The notes below the pieces were generated by a model. The model saw only the letters and a program-made list of their open reading frames with translations, was not told where the DNA came from and made no database searches. Positions 22,230 to 32,919 of a stretch of 64,000 nt of DNA are shown piece by piece. The stretch is from Acanthosepion lycidas (taxonomy: Eukaryota > Mollusca > Cephalopoda > Sepiida > Sepiidae): the NCBI GenBank assembly GCA_963932145.1, contig OZ010605.1, positions 30,598,313 to 30,662,312 of the forward strand, read 5' to 3'. The position numbers were made by a program, and so were the translations under genes. Every line of letters starts with the position of its first letter. Positions within the stretch are counted from its first letter, which is position 1.

Positions 22230-22668
22230 CATAATGGCATCCGTCCATCGATGCGGTGTGCTACAAGTCTGGGCATGATATATGAAGAACTAGGGCTGTC
22301 TGGATGTCTAGTTCCCCCTCTCGGCCTTGCTAGAAGAGTTCAAAGGAAAAGATAAACCAATACATTTTGGTACCAGCACGGCTGCAGGAATTGCCAGAAG
22401 GTAGCACAAAGTGCCGTCCATCCACCTTAGGGGCTCCACTCCGGATTTGAATTCAGAGTTGTCCTTCTCCTAGACCAGTTGCCATCCAAGGCTATAGAAC
22501 CCAGTCTTTCCTGCTATTTATCCATAGCTGGAGGGAGAAGAAGAGGATTCGCACCTTTCCCAAGCGTATTAGCACGTAAGTGAATGTAATGGATTTGACT
22601 GGAATTAGAACTCAGCTCTCCGATTCCTCAATCCATGCCGCTATCCATTACTCCACCATGCCTCCTCC
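22230..22668 (-). mobile_element. Full-length tRNA-derived SINE (about 439 bp)
   Basis: Flanked by an exact 12-bp duplication. On the minus strand it starts GAGGAGGCATGGTGGAGTAA. Box A is TGGTGGAGTAATGG-like and box B GAGTTCTAATTCC, so the head is tRNA-derived. The body includes CTCCCTCCAGCTATGGATAA and ACTGGGTTCTATAGCC. It ends TCGATGGACGGATGCC. Fragments of the same family lie at 10505, 12350 and 63940. It may belong to the cephalopod SINE superfamily, but I cannot verify that here. Confidence 0.8.
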
Positions 22669-22680
22669 AGAAGACAGTAA
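22669..22680. repeat. SINE target-site duplication, right
   Basis: AGAAGACAGTAA, identical to 22218-22229. Confidence 0.85.
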
Positions 22681-23149
22681 ATAATGCTTAACATTGAATT
22701 TAAATTTTTGAAGATCAAAGTTGGCTGAAAAGCACATTCTACAGGTAAAAATTGTGAGAAAAGAAACTTTTAGCACAAAACTTACAGTTACTCCTAATCA
22801 ATTCAACCGTAAAATGCTGAGACTTTGTGGCCAGTCTAGTACTGTGCTTAAATTCATAAAGTCTAGGTACCATAGAGCAAAGTTTATCAGAACAATTACC
22901 ATGAAAGTATTTATAGAAAAGACAAAGGGAAGCTACGTTATGGTGGTTGGAAAGTGGCTGAAGCAGATTAGGATCAATAAAAATGGAGATTCTCCTTTGG
23001 ATTTTATCCAGAATCCCTAAATATTTAGCAGGAGAACCAGACCAGATGTGGCAGCAATATTTGAAGTATGGACAAATGGTAGACTTATAAATATGTTTTG
23101 TGACAATAATTTTAGATTGCAGATTTTAGAAGTTGGCAAAAATTAAATA

Positions 23150-23910
23150 AAGTACTGACACCCCCAAAAATTAATGAAAATTAAGATAAAATACTTAAAT
23201 AATCATAAGTTGGGGTGAATTGGATGCCATGATCACGAACACCTGAAGAGAGTGGCACAGGTGTATAGAAGCAATAAGCAATAATTCTACAAACTGTCCC
23301 AATAAAAGTCACGACAACAAGCAGATCTTAGAGAAAGGGATACTGTGGAGATCCATGACCACTATCCTGAAGGTATATAGTTTTATTACTCCCAGTGCTG
23401 ACTGTCTTGAGTTTAATTTCTTTTATTGCAATAAAGAAATTTAAATAATTTTTTAATGGCATTTTGAAATGTTTCTGCTACATCCTAGACTCAGCACGCG
23501 CACAAAATGAAAAAAAAAAATTCTTCTCCTTCTCACAAACTAATTGCTTCCTTCCTCTTGTCATGCAAAAAAAGCCCAAAAAACTTCCAGTCGAATATCG
23601 ACAGGAAATTTGTTTCAGTAATTAACACGATTAATAATATTACAAATTGAAGGAGGTGTGATTTTTTTTTTTTTAATAAAATGATTGGTAACAAGGATTT
23701 GTTAAGGACAGAGAAATACTGAATAGCAGGTTTTCTTTTAAAATTGATCAAGGGTGGGAGTGGATCTTCTATGTTGAAGAAAAGGAAAAAAATCTGTTTA
23801 TTGAAACATCTGGAGTTTCTTTTCATACTGTTCTGTTTGTCTTAATACCATGTTAAGCAGATGCTTCTTAGACAGTTGCAACACTATCTCTGGAGCCTTC
23901 TCATTATAGA
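23150..23910. other. Spacer before the polypyrimidine domain
   Basis: AT-rich and without recognised repeat or coding signature. Confidence 0.4.
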
Positions 23911-23914
23911 TTAT

Positions 23915-26395
23915 TCTTGTGTTTTTCATTCATCCTTTCTTTCTTTCTGTCTTCCATTCTTTCACACATTCAATCATTCATTTTTATTTCTTCTCTGATC
24001 AACTTTTGTTTCTCTTTCCTTCAATCATCCGTTCATTGCTTTATATTTTTCTCTCCTTAATTCTTTTTACTTACAGATATTTCTTTCAATTTTTCCTTTT
24101 CAATTTTTTTCGATATTTTTTTTTCTTTTTTCGCTCTTTCATTTTGTCATTCATTCATTTGTTTCTCTTTCATTTTTCTTTCAGTCTTTCTTTCCTTCTT
24201 TGTTTATTTTTTTTATTTTGTCATTCTTTCTGCTTTTCTTTCTTTCATTCATTGACCCATTCACATATCACAGAGAATTAAAAGAAAAAAAGAATGAATG
24301 AAATAGAAAGGAAAGATGTTCACATCTTTCTTTCTTCTTGTTCATTTATTTTTTTTCATTTTAGTTTTTCATTATTTCATTCTTTCTTTGTCATTAATTC
24401 TTTCGTTTCTGTTTTCCCTTCTTTCCACTGTTTCTCTTTCATTCGTTCATTCTTTCCACAATATTTTTCTTCACTTTTTCAATTCCTCTTTTAATTTGTT
24501 CATTTCTTTCTACCTTTCAGTATTTTCTTCATTTCTTTCTACCTTTCAGTATTTTCTTCATTTCTTTCTATCTTTCAGTATTTTCTTTCATTTCTTTCTA
24601 CCTTTCAGTATTTTCTTCATTTCTTTCTACCTTTCAGTATTTTCTTCATTTCTTTCTACCTTTCAGTATTTTCTTTCATTTCTTTCTACCTTTCAGTATT
24701 TTCTTCATTTCTTTCTACCTTTCAGTATTTTCTTTCATTTCTTTCTACCTTTCAGTATTTTCTTCATTTCTTTCTACCTTTCAGTATTTTCTTTCATTTC
24801 TTTCTACCTTTCAGTATTTTCTTTCATTTCTTTCTACCTTTCAGTATTTTCTTCATATCTTTCTACCTTTCAGTATTTTCTTCATTTCTTTCTACCTTTC
24901 AGTATTTTCTTTCATTTCTTTCTACCTTTCAGTATTTTCTTCATTTCTTTCTACCTTTCAGTATTTTCTTTCATTTCTTTCTACCTTTCAGTATTTTCTT
25001 CATTTCTTTCTACCTTTCAGTATTTTCTTCATTTCTTTCTACCTTTCAGTATTTTCTTTCATTTCTTTCTACCTTTCAGTATTTTTTTTCATTTCTTTCT
25101 ACCTTTCAGTATTTTCTTCATTTCTTTCTACCTTTCAGTATTTTCTTTCATTTCTTTCTACCTTTCAGTATTTTCTTCATTTCTTTCTACCTTTCAGTAT
25201 TTTTTTTCATTTCTTTCTACCTTTCAGTATTTTCTTCATTTCTTTCTACCTTTCAGTATTTTCTTTCATTTCTTTCTACCTTTCAGTATTTTCTTCATTT
25301 CTTTCTACCTTTCAGTATTTTCTTTCATTTCTTTCTACCTTTCAGTATTTTCTTCATTTCTTTCTACCTTTCAGTATTTTCTTCATTTCTTTCTACCTTT
25401 CAGTATTTTCTTTCATTTTTTTTTTCATTTTCCTTTTAGTCATTATTTTGTTCTTTTATTTTTTGTTCCTTCTCCTTCCTTTGTCATTCTTTCTTTATTT
25501 CTGTTTTTCACTTTTCATTCATTTATTCATACATTTTTCTTTCATTCCTTCATTTGTCTTTCAATGATTTTGTTTTTCCTTTGAATTTTTTCATTCATTC
25601 TTTCTTTCATTTATCTTATCTGGTATTTTTTTTATTCAGACTTTATTCTTTTTTGTTTTGACCTTCCTTCCTTACTTCCTTCCTTCCTTTCTTTTTTCCC
25701 TGCTTTCCTATTTCTTTTTTATTAATTTATTCATCACTCATCTTTACTTCATTCTTTCTTTTCTTCTTTCCTCTTTTTCTCATTCAGTCACGCTTTTTAT
25801 TTCATTCATTCTTTTGTACTCTCATTATTTTTTATTCTTTCTTTATTATCTCATTCTTACATTTTTTCTTTCTTTAAATCTGTCTTTCAGTAACTCTTTC
25901 ATTCTATCTTTCTTTCTTTAATTCATTTTTCTTTTTATTTCTTCTCTTTTTCTTTTCTCTTATTATTCCCTTCTTTCTTTCATTTCACTTTTATTCTTTC
26001 TTTCTTTTCTTCATTAATTTATCCTTCCTTTCATTTTTTTTCTTTCTTCTTTGCATTCATTCATTGACTCCATGTTTCATTCCCTCATTCATTTTTCCAT
26101 TTATTCAGTCTTTCTTTCATTCATTTCTTTCTTTTATTATTTCTTTCAATGTTTTTTTTTTGTTCCTTTCATTCATGGTTTCTTTCTTTCTTTCACTCAT
26201 TCATTTTTCTTTATCCCTTTTTTCTGAATTCATTCTTCAATATATTCTTTCTCTCATTTCTTTTCTTCTTCCTTTCTTCCTTCAGTTTTTCGTTATTCCA
26301 TTTCTTTATTTTCTTCAGTCTCTCTTTGTTTCATTCATTATTTTTTAAATAATTCTCTCATTTTTTCCTTTCATTCTTTCCAAATATCCATTCAC
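23915..26395. repeat. Polypyrimidine domain 1 (about 2.5 kb)
   Basis: The plus strand is almost all T and C, built from TTTCTTTC and TTCATTCATT motifs with few A or G. Open frames on the plus strand (up to 422 codons at 24316-25584) arise because TTC/TTT/TCT/CTT blocks rarely create stops. Their F/S/L-only composition is not protein-like. Confidence 0.9.
24498..25424. repeat. 29/30-bp minisatellite core of domain 1
   Basis: About 31 units of ATTTCTTTCTACCTTTCAGT plus ATTTTCTTC or ATTTTCTTTC. Units are nearly identical; the main variation is the 29- versus 30-bp length (TTCTTCATT or TTCTTTCATT). Confidence 0.95.
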
Positions 26396-26454
26396 ATGCA
26401 TTATGTATGTTGTTTATTTTTCACCAATTCTTCTTCTTTGTGCCACATCCAATC

Positions 26455-26975
26455 AGGATATGGGCGCTCATGGCTCCCCACAACTTCCTTTGTTGCCTTT
26501 TTTCTATCTTTCCTAATACATGTTCTGCCAACTATAATAATTACACAAGCTTGTCAGGTAGATTACTTTCTGATTTCCTCTGACCCTCTTGACTTCAATA
26601 TGTCCTGACAGTATCAAATTTTCCAAGCACTTTTTCCTCATTAAGTGCCCTAGAAATTGCAACCCTCTCTTCCTGATATTAAGTATAAATGCCCTTTTTT
26701 GCTTTTATTTTCTCTAAAACTTTGTCATTGTTCACATGTTCAATCCATAGTATTCTCAGCATCCTTCTGTAGAACCACATTTCTGTTGCCTAAGTCTATT
26801 CTTCATCTGTGAGGAAATTGTTCAGCATTCACTGCAATATAGAATTGATATTACTTAACAGTCTGGTATTCTTTTTTCTGGTTAATAACAAAATTTTCAT
26901 GTTTCTTAATAATTTACTTAGTTTTTGAAAGGCATTTTCACTATCCTAATGAGCTTTCATTATTCAGTGTTGTAT
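26455..26975 (-). pseudogene. RTE-like LINE-B C-terminal fragment
   Basis: The minus strand carries the LINE-B end: the VLNxKxxxTxRxMLRILWIEHVNND region (26770-26700) and the KRAFILNIRKR...FLGHLMRK region (26700-26640). It matches 44140-44650 and 54500-54745. Many stops. Confidence 0.7.
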
Positions 26976-27104
26976 TTTACATTCCATAAAAAACACTTTC
27001 CAGATAGTTAAAGTTTTGCACTTGCTTGATTTTGGTGTCTTTTATATTTGGAAACATGTCCAAGTGTCTGTTGTGGGAGCAGTCACCCTCCAAACACAGG
27101 TTTA

Positions 27105-27778
27105 ACTATTTACGTTATTTATATTGTTTCAGACTGCGGTCCTCATCTTTATTGTCATATTGATGATGTTTCAAACATTGTATACTCTGGCCTTCTTCAG
27201 GTTATCTATATTGGAATTTTGAACCAAACCCTTTATTTCCTCAATGGGGTAGATATTTTTTTTTTTTTCTGGATATCTCACTTTCAGTTAATTCCCTTTA
27301 GTAATTTAACTCTCCAAGTTTTTGTTCACCTCTGCTGTGGCCAGGTATTGAACTCTCAACTCTTTGGTCAAGTTACTTTTCGATTACTTCAACCAATGAT
27401 TTATCCCAAAGGACACATGGCCCATGATAAAAGTAATGGTTGAAGTAATCCATTAACTTGACCAAAGAGTTGTGAGTTCAATACCTGTACACAGCAGAGG
27501 TGAACAAAAAAACTTAGAGAGTTGATTTACTAAAGTGAAATAACTGATACCCAGAAGAGGCATGGCATGTGGAACTAGAACAATCTATGGAGTAAATAAA
27601 GTGTCTGGTTCAAAATACTAAAGGATATCACCTGAAGAAGGTTGGAGTATACAATAGCCAAAACCTTGTGAATATGGCAATAAATATGGCAGTAAAGATG
27701 ACGACAACAGTCCAAACAATCTAAATAGTTACAATACCTCATTTCAGAAATATAGACTGATATTGACATATTTAACTG
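27105..27778. repeat. Inverted SINE-like dimer, copy C (most complete)
   Basis: Two inverted units meet near 27420 (TTTATCCCAAAGGACACATGG and GGCCCATGATAAAAG, given in pieces). Each unit, read outward from the centre, has a tRNA-like head with a B box-like AGTTCAATACC, a body of about 170 bp, CTGAAGA (27632-27638 plus; 27194-27200 minus), a helix, GAAA or AAAA, and a tail with AATAAAGATGA. The right unit is complete to 27778; the left unit lacks the outermost 35 bp. The arms are about 85-90% alike by eye. Confidence 0.75.
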
Positions 27779-28164
27779 GGATGTGTTTTAGCAGACAATA
27801 GAAAATGTGTGATGGAAATGCAAAGGAACATTCGAAAGCGATACATAGCAAAACATGCATTCCTTCCAAATACTAGACAGTTATCAAGAAACAAAAAAAC
27901 TTTACAAATTACACAGAATTTATTATGGTCACTTAGAACAATTACTTGACTACTTATATAAATCCAAAAGCAGTTTTAGTTGGCAATAAGTAAGAGAAGG
28001 CTATAAAAAGGCACTGTCAATTATTTATGACTAAATCATTTAAATAATGCATTGACTATTGTTTACATCATATGACAATAATTGTAAGTAGAACAATGCA
28101 CTAAAATAAGTAACTAAGTATTCATTTTAAATTATCTTAATATTGGTGTCAAGAAAAAAAAAGA

Positions 28165-28425
28165 CTGCTGAACTTTGTACTCTTGTTGCAACCTAGGGAA
28201 GGTTACTGAATAGAATAATCAAATGAAGGTTGGTAATGAATAATAATACTTAGGACAAGAGCAACACATATAAGATTAGCCAGCAGCGCAAAGAAGTAGT
28301 CCACAGCTAGAAGTGAGTCAAGTGAATTTCACAATGAATTTCCAACTGCAGACCAATATACAGTATTCACTACTATATTTATGTGAATGGGGACATACAC
28401 ATTATGCTACAACAACTATCATTCC
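28165..28425 (+). repeat. Unnamed interspersed repeat U1, copy 1
   Basis: TTGCAACCTAGGGAAGGTTA, then ACTTAGGACAAGAGCAACAC, through TATGCTACAACAACTAT. Highly similar to 39183-39435. No coding features. Confidence 0.75.
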
Positions 28426-28454
28426 TCTTACATGACAGTGAATGCTCGACAATT

Positions 28455-28830
28455 TTTTTCACAGATGAAAAGACTTGAGTTAACACGAGGCATGGTTTTA
28501 AAGAAAGATGCTAAGAATACCATGTACAGAACATGTGATCAATGAGGAAATTTTAAGTGAATTATAAGCAGAAAAGGCATTTGTATTTATATTAAGTTGA
28601 GACATAATAAGGAAAGAGAGCTTGGAGAATTTGACACTCACAAGACATACTGAAGCCAACAGGAGCAAAAGGAAACATTGATAACCTACCTGATGAGATT
28701 ATGTAAATGGATGAAAGAAAAAGGAGTGTGAAGTGTTGTAAGGGGAGAAATATCATTTTGAGGTACAAAGGATAGGAAAATGTGGAGTGTGTTGATTACC
28801 CACTTCCAGAAAGGTCATGGCACATAGAAG
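28455..28830 (+). pseudogene. RTE-like LINE-B 3' fragment
   Basis: Parallels 38515-38895: AAAGATGCTAAGAATACCATG, ACATAATAAGGAAAGAGAGC, and the end AGAAAGGTCATGGCACATAG. Degenerate with stops. Confidence 0.65.
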
Positions 28831-28834
28831 AATA

Positions 28835-29860
28835 AATACAAAAAATACTTTCTACAATTATTTCTTTAAAAAGGGGTTGGTTAAATTTCAACACATAATA
28901 CCTTGTTGGAAACACTTAGTGCCTGTTGCATTGGAATTTTTTCAGATTCTGAAATGATATTACAGCTAACGAATATAGGGCAGACATCAAAGTTGATCGT
29001 TAATCACACAAGAATCTGGGACACTTTTTAACATTTGCATGGCTATCAAAGACAAAAATTTCCTAAAATAAAAAAAAATGTCTGTAAGCAGTAAAGTTTT
29101 GGTTGACTAATGGCAAAATTAGGTTTCCACAAAAGTAACATTCATTAGCCAGAGAGTATTATAAAATCTTTCTCTTAAAACATGTCCACTAACTGTTATC
29201 ACTTTTTAGTACTAGTGAGAGTTCCCCTTCCTAAACTTTTGTTTAAGGTCGTGTGAAAAATCATCATCTAGATTATATAATTATTTTCCTTTCTGATTAC
29301 ATGAACTATTCATTTTAGTCGTTGCTGTTGTTGGTAGACCTCGAATGATATGATCTTTGTTATTTGACAAAGTGCCTTGTGATTCTGTAGCATTAATCTA
29401 TAAAATCTGATCAAATCATGTCTTCTTTAAGACCTAGAGAATTCATTCTCTTGAAACTATCTTTAATCTGAGAAAACAGTTATATATATCTGATAGTTGG
29501 ATGTTATACATGAGAGAGGAGTCCCAAGGCACAACTGTAGGTATTTAGGTTGAACCAAGATTGTCTCAAAATAAGAACAACCACTCAAGGCCTGGATAAG
29601 TGAAGTGAAAGTATATTTTGAGATGTGAGCCATGTTTGGCACCAAATATGAGCTTTGCTGTGTAAACAGTACCCATGGAAAATACACTTTGCTTTAGGAC
29701 CTTTTCAAATTCCAGAATTTCGAATAGGAGATTTCATACTTGTATACAACTTAGAATAGGTAAGTACATTTATAAGTCTGAAAACTTATAGTGGAAAAAC
29801 ATTTATTCTAGGCAACAAATAATTATTTTTCCCTAATAATCCCTATCTCTCATATATTGG
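28835..29860. other. Spacer, unassigned
   Basis: Moderately complex sequence. A minus frame at 29463-29687 is open for 74 codons, but I recognise nothing in it. Confidence 0.35.
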
Positions 29861-29864
29861 TTGA

Positions 29865-30105
29865 AGATTTTCTATTTAATGTAGTGTTAGTATGATTTTT
29901 GTCCTCTATTAGCAGATAAGTATCATGTTAGTAGATGTGATAGGTTTGTGGTTGCATGACCAATGTATTGTGATAATGTTTGCTATTTATTTGAAGCAAT
30001 ATTAGAATTGGAGATATAATTTTCTGATAGGCATAAAAATTTATGTATCACATTGGGTTTTATTCATACTGGAATTTGTATTATTAGTAAAAAATAAAAA
30101 TAGAA
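29865..30105 (-). pseudogene. Penelope-like element copy 4: GIY-YIG fragment
   Basis: The minus strand at 29944-29970 reads YIGHATTNLSHL, almost the same as YIGHATTCLSRHL in PLE copy 1. It is preceded by a Cys-containing linker with one stop. Only this part of the nuclease remains; a TA tract follows at 30120. Confidence 0.65.
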
Positions 30106-30113
30106 TTTTTAAC

Positions 30114-30217
<104 letters not shown>

Positions 30218-30350
30218 GAAAAAGGTTATAATTGTTCCAATGAGAGAAAAATGTCTTAAAAAAAGAGAGAAACCGCAAACATTTTTGTTTATAACGTGGA
30301 TTTGTTTTACTGTATATTTTATATTTTATTCTTCGCATTTTTGCTGCACA

Positions 30351-30377
30351 GGTTTCCCGTCTTGTAACCTTCTTCAG
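30351..30377 (-). ncRNA. Hammerhead-like core (weak)
   Basis: The minus strand reads CTGAAGA, then a 14-nt segment, then GAAAC and CTGTGC. The two conserved boxes are exact, but helix II is weak and the nucleotide at the expected cleavage position is G. Upstream sequence (CCGCAAACATTTTTG, 30272) is shared with 61724. Confidence 0.25.
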
Positions 30378-30517
30378 GCAAATTAAAGGAATCAGTTTTT
30401 AAAAGAATAAAATTTCCTTATGTTCTTTAAATGTTTTATTGTTCATTTTCTGTATTTGTAGTGAGCCTTCATCTCAATTTTTCGACTGTTGGCAAAAGTG
30501 AATTTCTGCCTAAGTGG

Positions 30518-30521
<4 letters not shown>

Positions 30522-30562
<41 letters not shown>

Positions 30563-30567
30563 ATATG

Positions 30568-30607
<40 letters not shown>

Positions 30608-30625
30608 CGTGTGTGTGTGTGTGGA
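30522..30625. repeat. (TA)n-(TG)n microsatellite
   Basis: TA units with GTGTAT interruption, then TG/CG run. Confidence 0.95.
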
Positions 30626-30705
30626 TTAAAAGTGCCTAAATGGTAGGTATATATATGGATGTATTAAAAAAGTTCAAATTTCTATTTTAATTTTTTAAAA
30701 ATTCA

Positions 30706-31590
<885 letters not shown>

Positions 31591-31594
31591 TATA

Positions 31595-32090
31595 CAAAGT
31601 CTGGTCAAAAAGTATCAAGACGGATACTATAAAATAAAACTACAATATAATCTCCTTTGAAGATTACCATTAATCTCCTTTGAAGTAGTCCTCTTCTGAA
31701 GCCAAACGCTTTATCTAGTATCATATCCATTGATGGACGCATTCTTGGAACTCCTTTTTGAGAGATAAAAAAACAACTGCTGCATCATATTCTCTTGGAT
31801 TGACTCAACATCATGAAACCTGATTCTTTCAAGAGGGATTTGATTTTTAAAGAGAAAAAATTGCACGAGGCAAGATCTTTGGGATATGGTTGTTGCCAGA
31901 TCTGGGTAATGTTGTGCTTCACCAAAAACAGGGGCACAAACCATGGTCACTGATAAAAACTCTGTGGTGTGGTGAGATGGTCACACTCTATATAGTTTCC
32001 TTCCAAGCAGCGCTATAAACAATGGAATTGAATGAGAGCCTTATAGTTTAATTTATGCGCTCAACAAGGTCAATCTGTAACAAGTGGCTT
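31595..32090 (-). pseudogene. Mariner-type transposase C-terminus
   Basis: The minus strand from about 31960 to 31700 reads, with one shift, LVKHNITQIWQQPYPKDLAS, then FHDVESIQENM and EFQECVHQWI. This is the end of a Tc1/mariner transposase around and after the third catalytic position. The usual YSPDLAPxD is altered, so the third Asp is missing. The left end GTCTGGTCAAAAAGTATC looks like a terminal inverted repeat. The N-terminal two thirds are absent. Confidence 0.65.
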
Positions 32091-32154
32091 CACTCTGCAT
32101 ACTTTAAGTCTGTTACCATAGCAACAGTCCATATACATTTTTTTATCATATTAT

Positions 32155-32402
32155 ATACTTTTTGATCAATTTTGGACTCATGTGGTGAAATTGTTTTAAT
32201 GGCCTGACTCTGGTGATGGAATCGTGCGAGTATCCTGACTAAGGTGGTGATATTCTGTGAGAACCATGACACAGGAAGTGGAATTATATAAACGTCCTGA
32301 CTCAGTTGGTGGAGTTGTATGAGTGTCAATTCAAGTGGTAGAATTGTATGAGTGCTTTGAATCAGGAAGTGGAATTGCATGAGTGTCCTGACTCATCTAG
32401 AT
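32155..32402. repeat. About 32-bp degenerate minisatellite
   Basis: Seven to eight units built on CTGACTCAGGTGGTGGAATT plus GTATGAGTGTC, with strong divergence between units. Confidence 0.8.
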
Positions 32403-32689
32403 TGAATAAAGGGCATTTTTCATATTGTTTTTACAAATGTAAACAATATATATATATATATATGCATGTGTTTTCTAATATATAATCCATGAGATTCACC
32501 ATAAATAATTAATAAAAACATTATGATATACAGAAGAAAATATATATAGAAAAATATCTATTTACATAAAGAAAAAATTCTTTTATAATCTAAATTTATT
32601 AAAGTTTAACAGCATATGAATAGACTTTATAAACTGAGTAAAGTTCAGAGGATACAAATTAACTATGGTATTTTAAGTGCTTGTTTTTC

Positions 32690-32690
<1 letters not shown>

Positions 32691-32776
<86 letters not shown>

Positions 32777-32777
32777 A
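32691..32777. repeat. (TA)n-(TG)n microsatellite
   Basis: TA tract with one AAATAT break, ending in TG units. Confidence 0.95.
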
Positions 32778-32919
32778 TAGGATGTAAGACCTAAATCAAA
32801 CAATTTATTTATTATATTCAACTTAAAAGTTCTGTTTAATCTAATTTTCTATTATAATTTGTACAAAAAATCAATGTTGTAGAAAAACTTTTGACCATCT
32901 CTGGTCATTATCAGGATAA

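Larger units (their letters stand above)
22105..23145 (-). pseudogene. LINE-A 3' half, third nested copy, split by a SINE
   Basis: Terminal block at 22110 (CACTCCAGGCAAGG). The copy is interrupted by the SINE at 22230-22668 and resumes at 22669 with AGAAGACAGTAAATAATGC. The rest reads on the minus strand as the LINE-A C-terminal coding region, ending near 23140 at the YKSTIRP-like block. Stops are numerous. The plus frame 22721-23020 is its shadow. Confidence 0.8.

Noticed and set aside
23533-23826. 97-codon minus-strand open frame
   Set aside because: Lys/Leu/Phe-rich translation of AT-rich DNA without motifs.
24498-25424. Regular repeats as a possible CRISPR array
   Set aside because: Units are contiguous with no unique spacers, low complexity, and the context is eukaryotic.
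24316-25584. 422-codon plus-strand open frame
   Set aside because: Translation of a T/C-only minisatellite (F, S, L, Y, V repeats). No stops arise because of composition; no protein features.
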